Positions 1-6,621 of a stretch of 7,470 bases of DNA are shown in pieces (the stretch's first letter is position 1; the number at the start of each line of letters is the position of its first letter). This stretch comes from Euryarchaeota archaeon UBA229 (GTDB taxonomy: Archaea; Thermoplasmatota; Poseidoniia; Poseidoniales; Poseidoniaceae), in contig DAUW01000036.1 in NCBI GenBank assembly GCA_002505355.1, forward strand, positions 1,060 to 8,529. Direction: 5' to 3'. The notes beneath the pieces are model-generated. The model saw nothing but the letters and a program-made list of their open reading frames with translations, had not been told where the DNA came from and ran no database searches. The translations under genes were made by a program, and so were the position numbers.

Positions 1-1154
1 GTTCCGACCTTTGTTTGCTGTAAAAATCCAGCAATTACCTCGTTACTACTGATATCTTCGTCAGTCTCAAGAGCTGAATGAGTTGGCATAGTGTAAGTTT
101 CTAGCGCAAATTCCTTCTGTACTGACGACGAAGATAGCCACAGGGCTAGTTCAGTCGCAGCGACCTTGTGAGCACTCTGCTTGCTCACTGTCCATCCTTT
201 GTAGGTTACCAATGGCGACATACGTTCACCGGTATCGGTCACTGTTGGGAGTATGGTTTGACCGATATTCAACCTACTATCTTCATAGGTTGCCCAGTTC
301 CACGGGCCATCAATTATCATTGCCGCCTTAGAAGTGATAAATTGATTTTTCATGCCCTCAATTTGAGTCCCTGTGGCAACTACCTCATGCTCTAACTCAA
401 GGTCTAACATCCAGCGCATGGATTCGCTTGAACCGTTGGAATCAAGAGTGGGGTTTCCGTCCTGATCAAATAAGGATCCACCAAATCCTCCCTGAATTGG
501 AAACCACCAGTAAGCCGTTTTTATGGGCAAAGCCAAGCCTTGTACATCCTGTCTAGTAAGTTGTTGTGCTGCGGTTAGTAAGTCCTGTTCTGTCCAGGTT
601 TCGTCTGGATAATCAATGCCTTCTGCATCGAATAACGCTTTATTGAAAATTAATGAAAGGCAATCCTGTGAGGCAGGAATGCCGTACAGCGCATCCCCAT
701 AACGCATTGCATCCAAGGCTCTAGCCTCGAACTGCGAGCGATTCTGCGGCGTCAAATGTGGTCGTAAATCCTCAAGCAGAGGGAAACCGTCGACTCTTAC
801 CTCTCCAATCGCACCAAGTTGATCGCTAGACAAGCGCATTAAATCCGGTGCTTCTCCACCTTGGGCTGCGGTCATGAATAACTGATCAGCATTGGCGAAG
901 GGCACCAATGTGATGTCGACGGTTATGTTTGGATGTACAGCCTCAAAATCCCTGACCGCGTTGGTGAACACCTGCTCTTCTTTGCTTTCAGCAGCAAATG
1001 TGTGCCATACCTCGATAGTTATTGGCCCGTCTGAGGAGATGTCTTCTTCGGCCCCGGAGGTAAAATCAAGACAACCCGGAGCGATGATTAGCATTATTAC
1101 AATTGCAGCGAAAGCGCCCCGTCTTGATAATGACTTGGTGGAGGTTCCGAGCAT
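1..1154 (-). CDS. ABC transporter sugar-binding lipoprotein, MalE/UgpB-like (3' end cut off by window)
   Basis: Probable extracytoplasmic receptor that captures a sugar or oligosaccharide for an ABC importer. The reading frame is open from the start to the left window edge, about 384 codons, so only the C-terminal tail is missing. The N-terminus has basic residues (SLSRRGAF), a hydrophobic stretch and the lipobox-like APGC with Cys28, then an acidic linker (GAEED), as in membrane-anchored binding proteins. The mature part reads like family-1 solute-binding proteins: IEVWHTF, then FEAVHPNITVDI, then GGEAPDLMR, DAMRYGDALYGIPASQDCLSLIFNK (shown here only as a region, cf. MalE LSLIYNK) and AAMIIDGPWNWA (cf. 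MalE AMTINGPWAW). An alternative in-frame ATG lies at 1175; I prefer 1154 because GAGGT sits 6 bases before it and it gives a normal signal peptide. The ligand cannot be told. It follows the methyltransferase gene in the same direction; permease and ATPase genes may lie to the left, outside the window. Confidence 0.85.
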   Translation of the reverse strand, partial: MLGTSTKSLSRRGAFAAIVIMLIIAPGCLDFTSGAEEDISSDGPITIEVWHTFAAESKEEQVFTNAVRDFEAVHPNITVDITLVPFANADQLFMTAAQGGEAPDLMRLSSDQLGAIGEVRVDGFPLLEDLRPHLTPQNRSQFEARALDAMRYGDALYGIPASQDCLSLIFNKALFDAEGIDYPDETWTEQDLLTAAQQLTRQDVQGLALPIKTAYWWFPIQGGFGGSLFDQDGNPTLDSNGSSESMRWMLDLELEHEVVATGTQIEGMKNQFITSKAAMIIDGPWNWATYEDSRLNIGQTILPTVTDTGERMSPLVTYKGWTVSKQSAHKVAATELALWLSSSSVQKEFALETYTMPTHSALETDEDISSNEVIAGFLQQTKVG

Positions 1155-1175
1155 GGTTAGACCTCGAAATGACAT

Positions 1176-1183
1176 CAATAAAA
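1176..1183 (-). promoter_or_regulatory. possible TATA-like element for the sugar-binding protein gene
   Basis: On the minus strand the bases read TTTTATTG and lie 22 to 29 bases upstream of the ATG at 1154, the distance expected of an archaeal TATA box for a leaderless or nearly leaderless transcript. The gene also has an SD-like GAGGT at 1161-1165, which argues instead for a transcript with a leader, so the two readings compete. This is a weak AT-rich match in a short intergenic gap; read-through from the methyltransferase gene could equally supply transcription. Confidence 0.2.
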
Positions 1184-1196
1184 GGGATTTGGCAAA

Positions 1197-1898
1197 TTAT
1201 TGCTGTTTCTGACGCAAGGCTTCAACCGCTAATACACTAACGGCAACCTGTAGGTTGTATGAAGGAACAAATCCGTTCATCGGTAGTTTGACAATGCAAT
1301 CAGCCGCATCTATTGTTGCTTGACTGACGCCTGCACGTTCTGCACCGACCACGAGCAGGACATCACCGGTTAAATCCACCTCCCACGGCCCTCGATCACC
1401 GACATCTTCAGCAGCCACAATGGCTAAGCCATGTTGCTGTGCTTTGCTAAGTATTTCCTCAGTGTTGCTATATATGACTGGAATAAAACGATCCGCTCGC
1501 ATGCTTGCGCGACGTATTGTCCTGCGCTCTTCGTGGGTTTTGGCGACGTTCAACAGAACACCATCGGCGCCACTTACCTCTGCTGTCCTAATAGCAAATC
1601 CAAGATTTGTCGAATAGGTCACTCCGTCGAAGAACCACAGCGTTCCACCTCTCGACATCAACTCATCAATAGAATTGGTCTGATAGCGACCGGTCAGCGC
1701 TAATGCGTCGACGTTACCAGCTGCGGACATGCGCCACAAGTCATTAGTCGAGCCTTCTTCTAAAGGAATATTCTTTCTCTCACATAATTCCCTTATCGAT
1801 GTAGTATCCTTGTCTCGATCGACGAGTACGCGGTCTATTGGTACATCCTCTAACAGGGCACGGTGCACCGCTTCTACCCCAGTTATTTGGCCGGCCAT
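1197..1898 (-). CDS. SpoU/TrmH-family RNA 2'-O-ribose methyltransferase
   Basis: Predicted SAM-dependent methyltransferase of the SPOUT (trefoil-knot) class that methylates a ribose 2'-OH in tRNA or rRNA; 233 residues. The N-terminal part (residues about 4-70, starting ITGVEAVHRAL) resembles the SpoU substrate-binding domain of RlmB-like enzymes. The catalytic domain shows the three family motifs: motif 1 around residues 98-110 with N98 and R104 (NLGFAIRTAEVSG), motif 2 at 184-192 (VGAERAGVS), and motif 3 at 205-219 (LPMNGFVPSYNLQVA). Motif 3 usually reads SLNVS; here it is SYNLQ, a variant. The target nucleotide cannot be assigned, so no gene symbol is given. It is transcribed divergently from the rhodanese gene across 50 bases and is followed after 42 bases by the sugar-binding protein gene. 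The ATG at 1898 lacks a clear SD. Confidence 0.88.
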   Translation of the reverse strand: MAGQITGVEAVHRALLEDVPIDRVLVDRDKDTTSIRELCERKNIPLEEGSTNDLWRMSAAGNVDALALTGRYQTNSIDELMSRGGTLWFFDGVTYSTNLGFAIRTAEVSGADGVLLNVAKTHEERRTIRRASMRADRFIPVIYSNTEEILSKAQQHGLAIVAAEDVGDRGPWEVDLTGDVLLVVGAERAGVSQATIDAADCIVKLPMNGFVPSYNLQVAVSVLAVEALRQKQQ

Positions 1899-1948
1899 GA
1901 ATCTGTGTTGTACATTACCCTCATGAGCCTGTCCACTATGGGTATATT
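1899..1948. promoter_or_regulatory. divergent promoter region with a centred 8-base palindrome
   Basis: This 50-base gap separates two divergent start codons (1898 minus, 1949 plus) and must hold the promoters for both directions unless these lie inside the genes. The perfect palindrome CTCATGAG occupies 1920-1927 and its centre, 1923.5, is exactly the centre of the gap, so it spans 22 to 29 bases upstream of each ATG. Neither gene has a recognisable SD. TACCC at 1916-1920 and GGGTA at 1940-1944 form a second, off-centre inverted pair. No textbook TATA box or bacterial -35/-10 pair at a sensible distance is visible; TATATT directly before the rhodanese ATG is too close to serve as a -10 for that start. 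The regulatory role is inferred from position only. Confidence 0.4.
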
Positions 1949-2317
1949 ATGGCGAAACAGCATAGTCCTCGGTTTTTAGCCACCGTTGAGGCAGCACGCG
2001 GCGAAATTAGCGAGTGTTCAGCAGATGAAGTTACAAAATTAGTCGCTGCAGGAGCGGTGGTTATTGATGTTAGAGAGAAGCATGAATATGACACTGGGCA
2101 CCTGGTTGGAGCGGTTCATCTTGGCAAAGGTGTGATTGAGAGAGACATCGAAAAACACTTCCCCGATATTGAAAGAAAAATAATTCTCTACTGCGGTGGC
2201 GGTTTTCGTAGCGCAATCGCAGCAAAATCGTTGCAGGATATGGGGTATCAGGATGTTGTCTCTCTATGGGGCGGGTGGCGTGGCATTCTAGCTGCGGGGC
2301 TTGCAACTAGTGATTAA
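1949..2317 (+). CDS. single-domain rhodanese-like protein
   Basis: Small cytosolic rhodanese-homology protein, 122 residues, probably a sulfurtransferase or sulfur carrier. It opens with HSPRFLATVEAAR, a leader typical of one subgroup of stand-alone rhodaneses, then VIDVREKHEYDTGHLVGAVHL (residues about 38-58, given here as a region), the usual N-terminal rhodanese signature with D-V-R-E and G-H. The active-site loop is CGGGFR at residues 82-87, with the persulfide-forming Cys82 and closing Arg87, followed by SLWGGWRG, the usual C-terminal end. All features expected of an active enzyme are present. It lies 57 bases before hemH on the same strand, so the two may be co-transcribed; a link to iron-sulfur or heme metabolism is inference from that spacing alone. 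The acceptor is unknown. The ATG at 1949 has no SD. Confidence 0.88.
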   Translation: MAKQHSPRFLATVEAARGEISECSADEVTKLVAAGAVVIDVREKHEYDTGHLVGAVHLGKGVIERDIEKHFPDIERKIILYCGGGFRSAIAAKSLQDMGYQDVVSLWGGWRGILAAGLATSD

Positions 2318-2344
2318 CAGCCTGGACAGCGGTATGAGACAAAT

Positions 2345-2352
2345 CATTAAGA
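2345..2352 (+). promoter_or_regulatory. possible TATA-like element before hemH
   Basis: ATTAAGAA lies 23 to 30 bases upstream of the hemH ATG and is preceded by AAATC, a loose match to an archaeal BRE plus TATA box at the spacing of a leaderless transcript. The absence of an SD before hemH fits this reading. The match is weak, and hemH could simply be read through from the rhodanese gene. Confidence 0.2.
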
Positions 2353-2374
2353 AAGCCTGTTCAAATTTTGATGC

Positions 2375-3406
2375 ATGTCAAAGAAGGGTGTATTGCTGAT
2401 CAACGTTGGTACCCCTGATGAACCTACAATAAAATCCGTACGAAATTACCTACGAGAGTTTCTATTAGATCCTGACGTAATCGATGCCCCGTACATAATT
2501 AGACAATTATTGGTTCGGGGTTTAATTTTAAGGGTCAGACCAAAGAAAATTGCGCCACTGTACCAAAAAATATGGATGGATGAGGGCTCTCCACTGAGAG
2601 TGTATTCCGATCGAATCACCAAGTCTCTCAACGACATGGTTGATGATGTTGAATTCGACTTTGCAATGCGTTATGGCAACCCGTCAATTCAATCGGGTTT
2701 GGAAAATCTGCGAGCGAAGGGAGTTGAAGAATTACTTCTCTTGCCAATGTTCCCGCACTATGCGCAGGCAACCACTGAATCGGCACTCAAGCACACTTAC
2801 AAGAAATTGAAAGAAATCAATTGGCATCCCGAAATAATTGAGATGGGGCACTTTGACACAGATGAAGAATATGTCATACCACTCACCAAGTCAATAGAGT
2901 CACAGATAGATAATGACACTCATTTACTATTCTCATACCACGGATTACCTGTTTCTCATGTAAAAAGGATAGATAAAAGCAAGAACCATTGTCAGAAAGT
3001 TGATGATTGCTGCTCCGTAAAATCGACAGCAAACTCGCTTTGTTACGGCCACCACTGTATGAATACAACTCGGACTGTAGTAGGCTTACTAGGACTTGAT
3101 GACGACCAATGGTCACTAAGTTTTCAAAGCAGACTTGGCCCTGTCAAATGGCTTGAACCGTCAACTATGGACAAAGTAGAACAACTGGTCAAGCGAGGCG
3201 TAAAAAAATTAGCGATTGTGGCTCCAGCATTCCTTGCCGATGGATTGGAAACACTTGAGGAACTCGATATTGGCATAAGAGAGCATTTTCTTGAATTAGG
3301 CGGAGAAGAATTGACCGTAATCAAGTGCTTGAACGATAATCAAGACTGGGTCGAAGGACTCAGTAAGATGATTAGCAAAAAATTTGACAACCCCGTTGCA
3401 GCCTAG
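2375..3406 (+). CDS. hemH: ferrochelatase
   Basis: Inserts Fe2+ into the porphyrin macrocycle, the last step of protoheme synthesis; 343 residues, a normal length. GVLLINVGTPDEP opens the protein; YLREFLLDPDVID, then APLYQKIW and GSPL (residues 71-74) follow. The metal-binding catalytic motif is SYHGLP with His189, and the second half carries AFLADGLETLEEL with Glu292, the partner acidic residue. Residue 290 is Gly where many family members have His. A cysteine-rich stretch at 206-228 (C206, C212, C213, C223, C228), inside the C-terminal half, and FQSRLGPVKWLEP right after it resemble the Bacteroidetes-type enzymes; such insertions can hold an iron-sulfur cluster in some ferrochelatases. The frame has a TGA at 2369-2371, two codons upstream, so ATG 2375 is the first possible start. 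It has no SD. Its stop overlaps that of the convergent oxidase gene. Confidence 0.96.
   Translation: MSKKGVLLINVGTPDEPTIKSVRNYLREFLLDPDVIDAPYIIRQLLVRGLILRVRPKKIAPLYQKIWMDEGSPLRVYSDRITKSLNDMVDDVEFDFAMRYGNPSIQSGLENLRAKGVEELLLLPMFPHYAQATTESALKHTYKKLKEINWHPEIIEMGHFDTDEEYVIPLTKSIESQIDNDTHLLFSYHGLPVSHVKRIDKSKNHCQKVDDCCSVKSTANSLCYGHHCMNTTRTVVGLLGLDDDQWSLSFQSRLGPVKWLEPSTMDKVEQLVKRGVKKLAIVAPAFLADGLETLEELDIGIREHFLELGGEELTVIKCLNDNQDWVEGLSKMISKKFDNPVAA
3377..3382 (-). terminator. possible U-run terminator for the hemL-hemE-hemF-oxidase operon
   Basis: The minus strand has a run of six T about 21 bases after the oxidase stop codon, inside the 3' end of hemH. Archaeal transcripts often end at U-runs without a hairpin, and I see no convincing hairpin here. 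It lies in coding sequence (Lys-Lys codons of hemH), so the run may be there only for protein reasons. Confidence 0.2.
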
Positions 3407-4659
3407 AATAACTCTGCGATTCGCTCTGCTTCATCGACGACGTGAGTAATCGAAACACCACTTACTGACCAGCCAACATATGAGCATTGGTAATCCATTT
3501 GGGCAATCATTTTCATATAGCCTGGGGGATATTTTGGAATTTTACGTTCACCAATCTTAGCGAACAGTTCTGGTTGCTTAGCAAGTAGTGATTCAGCACA
3601 AGCGAGTATCGACTCATCCTGACCATCCCAACGGTTGTGAGGTACCATCAGGCGGAATAACCTATGCCCATCTGGGCAGCGGTTAGAGTTGTGCAAATCG
3701 CTTTCATGTAATATCCCACTAACTGGTATGTTTACGTCTGGAATCAGGGTTCCATAACCCACCTTTACAGTACTAACCTGTTCGTTACGGTAACCGACTG
3801 CAAAGATTGACAATTGTGATTCTGCATAATCTTCGTGAAGTCCTGGTGCTGCCCAGATTACTGATTCTAAGCCGACTCCATGCGATTCTGCTACTGACAC
3901 GGGTGATTTGAACGATTTGTTGAGCTGAACGTCTACATTTGACAAACTTGAGAGATGTTCACTCAGTGTGTCTGTTAAGCACTGCATCCCTCCTTCAAGT
4001 GATGCGATACTACCTGGCCTGGGCGAAAAGATTGGGTAGGATTTAGCAATTAGTTTCCTTAGTTTTGACTTTTTAATCGGTGGGTTACTGCCGTATTTTG
4101 TTAATGATGGCATAAGGAAATCTGCATCGACATTGTTTGCCGTATCATTTACTATACCTAAGCACAGAGCATCAGCAACCAATTTATTTGGAATTAATTC
4201 TGCTACTGAGGCACCTCCTCGGCGCGCTAGTCTCACAGATTTTAGGAGTTTAATTGGTCCAATCTTAAACATAGTTCGCCACGACAGTTTGTGTGACTTG
4301 CCACTCATTAGAATCCAACGATCTTTAGCCTCTTGACGAGATGGGGTAAATTTTGATGCCAGATTTAAATCCTCAACCAAGCGCCAAAAAGCTGGATGTG
4401 GTCGTGTAGCGTTGACCGCCAAGTCACACAACCAGGCACCATCCTGCCAAGTTGTAATCACTCCACCAAGTCGGTCAGACTGCTCGATGAGAATGACTTT
4501 GACATCTGGTCGCTTCGATGCAATCCGATAAGCACAACACATACCGGATAAGCCACCGCCAACAATCACTACAGTCTTAGATTCGCTCAGTTTTTCGTTT
4601 ACTAGTAAAGGTCGGCGCAGTTCCTCACCGTGCTTAATCCAGTCCTCCAGTGTTGACAT
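3403..4659 (-). CDS. hemY: FAD-dependent protoporphyrinogen oxidase (HemY/HemG-type), divergent
   Basis: Predicted to oxidise protoporphyrinogen IX to protoporphyrin IX with FAD and O2, between HemF and HemH. With the ATG at 4659 it has 418 residues, slightly short for the family (about 450-480). VVIVGGGLSGMCCAY (GGGLSG at residues 34-39) is the FAD dinucleotide fold, followed by LIEQSDRLGG (57-66). Later signatures are SLEGGMQCLTDTL (GGMQ at 223-226), GYGTLIP...GILHESD (301-321) and the C-terminal YVGWSVSGVSITHVVDEAERIA, equivalent to the usual closing FAD segment. The stretch after the second motif (CDLAVNATRPHP) departs from the usual family pattern, so coproporphyrinogen oxidase activity or another amine-oxidase-like role is possible, but the operon supports the porphyrin role. 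A TTG at 4689 would add ten residues and overlap hemF by 16 bases; ATG 4659, 14 bases past the hemF stop, is preferred. Its SD is weak. Confidence 0.82.
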   Translation of the reverse strand: MSTLEDWIKHGEELRRPLLVNEKLSESKTVVIVGGGLSGMCCAYRIASKRPDVKVILIEQSDRLGGVITTWQDGAWLCDLAVNATRPHPAFWRLVEDLNLASKFTPSRQEAKDRWILMSGKSHKLSWRTMFKIGPIKLLKSVRLARRGGASVAELIPNKLVADALCLGIVNDTANNVDADFLMPSLTKYGSNPPIKKSKLRKLIAKSYPIFSPRPGSIASLEGGMQCLTDTLSEHLSSLSNVDVQLNKSFKSPVSVAESHGVGLESVIWAAPGLHEDYAESQLSIFAVGYRNEQVSTVKVGYGTLIPDVNIPVSGILHESDLHNSNRCPDGHRLFRLMVPHNRWDGQDESILACAESLLAKQPELFAKIGERKIPKYPPGYMKMIAQMDYQCSYVGWSVSGVSITHVVDEAERIAELF

Positions 4660-4673
4660 GTTAACATCCCAGA

Positions 4674-5585
4674 TCAGTCTTGTAACCAATTTTTCGGCTC
4701 ACGTAATACTTCTAACAGCCTGTTTTCTTCGCTATCTTCGGCAACCTCATGACAATATTCCCATCTAGATGTAAGCGGCAATGACATCAATATGCTCTCG
4801 ATTCTTCCGTTGGTAGTAAGCCCGAAGGTTGTACCACGGTCATATACAAGATTAAACTCAACATACCGACCACGTCGGATTTGTTGCCACTCCTTTTGCT
4901 CGGGGGTAAACGGCATATCTTTTCTCAAGGCGAGAATTGGTAAATATGATGAGAGAAATGCTTCAGCGCATTCAGTCACAAACGCGAAGCAATCTTCTCT
5001 ACTTGCATCATTTACATCATCGAAGAATATCCCTCCGAGTCCTCGCCTTTCGCCGCGGTGCTTAATGTGGAAATAATCATCACACCACTGCTTGAACCTA
5101 GTATAGTCTGCAACTTCATGGCGATCGCAAACGTCTTTGTGGACTCGATGAAAGTGAACAGCATCTTCCTCAAACAAATAACTTGGCGTAAGATCTGCTC
5201 CGCCACCAAACCACCAACTACCTGATTTTTTACCCTCGCCGCGCTCAAAGTAGCGATAATTTGCATGTACGGTTGGAGCCATAGGGTTGTGTGGGTGGAG
5301 TACTAGACTAATTCCGGTTGCAAAGAAGTCTAGGTCTGCACCATCTAATTCATGACCGCCGCCCATGCTTTTCGCTGCTTGTGGACTGAGTGTGCCATGG
5401 ACTACGCTGACATTTACTCCTGCTTTCTCGAACACTTTACCGCCTGAGAAAACACGGCTTCTGCCCCCGCCGCCTTCTGGCCGCGTCCATTCATCCTGTC
5501 GGAATTCAACGCCATCGAGTTGTTTTAGCGCGTCGCAGATTTCGTCTTGGATTCGGTGAACCATGTCAGCCATTGTTTGCCGCAT
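4674..5585 (-). CDS. hemF: oxygen-dependent coproporphyrinogen III oxidase
   Basis: Converts coproporphyrinogen III to protoporphyrinogen IX by two O2-dependent oxidative decarboxylations, in the cytosol. The 303 residues match the family length (E. coli about 299) and the sequence is colinear with it: GGGGRSRVF (38-46), FEKAGVNVSVVHG (52-64), VLHPHNP (95-101), WWFGGGADLTPSY (124-136), KHRGERRGLGGIFFDD (175-190), RRGRYVEFNLVYDRGT (237-252) and ESILMSLP (263-270). All blocks around the active site are intact. It starts 2 bases after the hemE stop, with GGTGA 6 bases before the ATG at 5585, so it is translated as part of the hemL-hemE-hemF-oxidase operon. This enzyme, rather than the anaerobic radical-SAM HemN, marks the pathway as aerobic and protoporphyrin-dependent. 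Confidence 0.97.
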   Translation of the reverse strand: MRQTMADMVHRIQDEICDALKQLDGVEFRQDEWTRPEGGGGRSRVFSGGKVFEKAGVNVSVVHGTLSPQAAKSMGGGHELDGADLDFFATGISLVLHPHNPMAPTVHANYRYFERGEGKKSGSWWFGGGADLTPSYLFEEDAVHFHRVHKDVCDRHEVADYTRFKQWCDDYFHIKHRGERRGLGGIFFDDVNDASREDCFAFVTECAEAFLSSYLPILALRKDMPFTPEQKEWQQIRRGRYVEFNLVYDRGTTFGLTTNGRIESILMSLPLTSRWEYCHEVAEDSEENRLLEVLREPKNWLQD

Positions 5586-5587
5586 AG

Positions 5588-6619
5588 TTACTCACCAACA
5601 ATTTCTCTCAGCACCGTTTCAACACACTCTATTCTTGCCGAGGGAGCAAAGCCATGGCCTAGATTGAAAATGTGGCCAGGCATTTCACCCGCCGCTTGGA
5701 GTACTTGTCGTGTTGCTGACTTTGCCATTTCAGTCGAGCCATGTAACAAGGATGGGTCGAGATTTCCTTGGAATGCAAACTGGTTGCCGAATTGCTGACG
5801 ATTTGCCGCTAAGTCATCTCGCCAGTCTAGTGAAATTGCATTCAAGTCAAGTTCTCTGATTGCAGAGTGTAAGTGACCAGAGCCTTTGGCATAGTGAATT
5901 ATGGGGGTATCATTGCCCACCTTTTCTCGAAACACTTCAATAGTGCGAGCTGTTGCTGGCATCGCAAACTTTCGATAAATGGCAGGAGATAATAGTCCTG
6001 CCCAGGTATCGAATAATTGAACGCCATCTGCACCGCCGTGAATTACTTGATCGGCTAATAGATCACCAACAATATCACCCATTTTCATCAGCATGTGCTT
6101 GGCTTCTTCTTCGTTTGAATAGATTTTCGCACGTGCGTTGTGAAAATCCTTATCGCCAGTCCCACCGGACAGCAGATACATACAGATGGTCCATGGTGAG
6201 CCAACAAATCCCAGTCTAGCAATTGAGTCACCCACTTCCTCGCCGACTGCCTGTAGACCGTCTGCGGCCCACGGTGCGTGTTTTCTGGCGCTGAATTTCG
6301 TCCACTCATCAACATCTGACAAATTGAATTCGCTTATTCTTATCCCACCACCATATTCAACATCATAACCTAATGATGGTAATGGCGTTAGAATGTCGCT
6401 GAAAATAATCGCCGCATCGATTTTTTGATAACGTTCTATCGGTTGAAGGGTGATGGTTTTACAAAGGTCAACATCCATACAGCGTTCCCAAAAATTGTGT
6501 TCTGCTGCAATCTTTCGATACTCTGGCAAATGTCGGCCTGCTTGGCGCATAAACCAAACTGGGGTACGGTCAACTGGTTGACGGTTTAGCGCAGAGACTA
6601 TCCTTTGCTTCCCGTTCAA
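5588..6619 (-). CDS. hemE: uroporphyrinogen decarboxylase
   Basis: Removes the four acetate carboxyls of uroporphyrinogen III to give coproporphyrinogen III; cofactor-free cytosolic enzyme. From the TTG at 6619 it has 343 residues, a usual length. Family blocks are RTPVWFMRQAGRHLPEYR (18-35), IIFSDILTPLPSLG (71-84, catalytic Asp75), GFVGSPWTICMY (137-148, Tyr148), QLFDTWAGLLSP (201-212) and GHIFNLGHGFAP (315-326, His322). The block after His322 reads FAPSARIECV where ILPETPVENV is common, a mild variant. Start choice: a GTG at 6625 would extend it by two codons and overlap the hemL stop, but the strong SD GGAGGTG (6625-6631) sits 5 bases before TTG 6619 and would overlap the GTG itself, so TTG is favoured. 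Its product is the substrate of the next gene, hemF. Confidence 0.96.
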   Translation of the reverse strand: MNGKQRIVSALNRQPVDRTPVWFMRQAGRHLPEYRKIAAEHNFWERCMDVDLCKTITLQPIERYQKIDAAIIFSDILTPLPSLGYDVEYGGGIRISEFNLSDVDEWTKFSARKHAPWAADGLQAVGEEVGDSIARLGFVGSPWTICMYLLSGGTGDKDFHNARAKIYSNEEEAKHMLMKMGDIVGDLLADQVIHGGADGVQLFDTWAGLLSPAIYRKFAMPATARTIEVFREKVGNDTPIIHYAKGSGHLHSAIRELDLNAISLDWRDDLAANRQQFGNQFAFQGNLDPSLLHGSTEMAKSATRQVLQAAGEMPGHIFNLGHGFAPSARIECVETVLREIVGE

Positions 6620-6621
6620 GA

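Noticed and set aside
892..1212. Open frame on the plus strand of about 106 codons
   Set aside because: It lies antisense to the start of the sugar-binding protein gene and the end of the methyltransferase gene; the translation is low-complexity and matches no family I know.
1916..1944. TACCC...GGGTA inverted pair as an operator or hairpin
   Set aside because: The arms are only five bases with a 19-base spacer, and it is off-centre; this is expected by chance.
1943..1948. TATATT as a bacterial -10 box for the rhodanese gene
   Set aside because: It abuts the ATG, so transcription would start inside the coding sequence; the rhodanese N-terminus is well conserved at this start.
5012..5266. Alternative minus-strand frame inside hemF
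   Set aside because: It lies wholly within the intact, well-conserved hemF frame and shows no motif.
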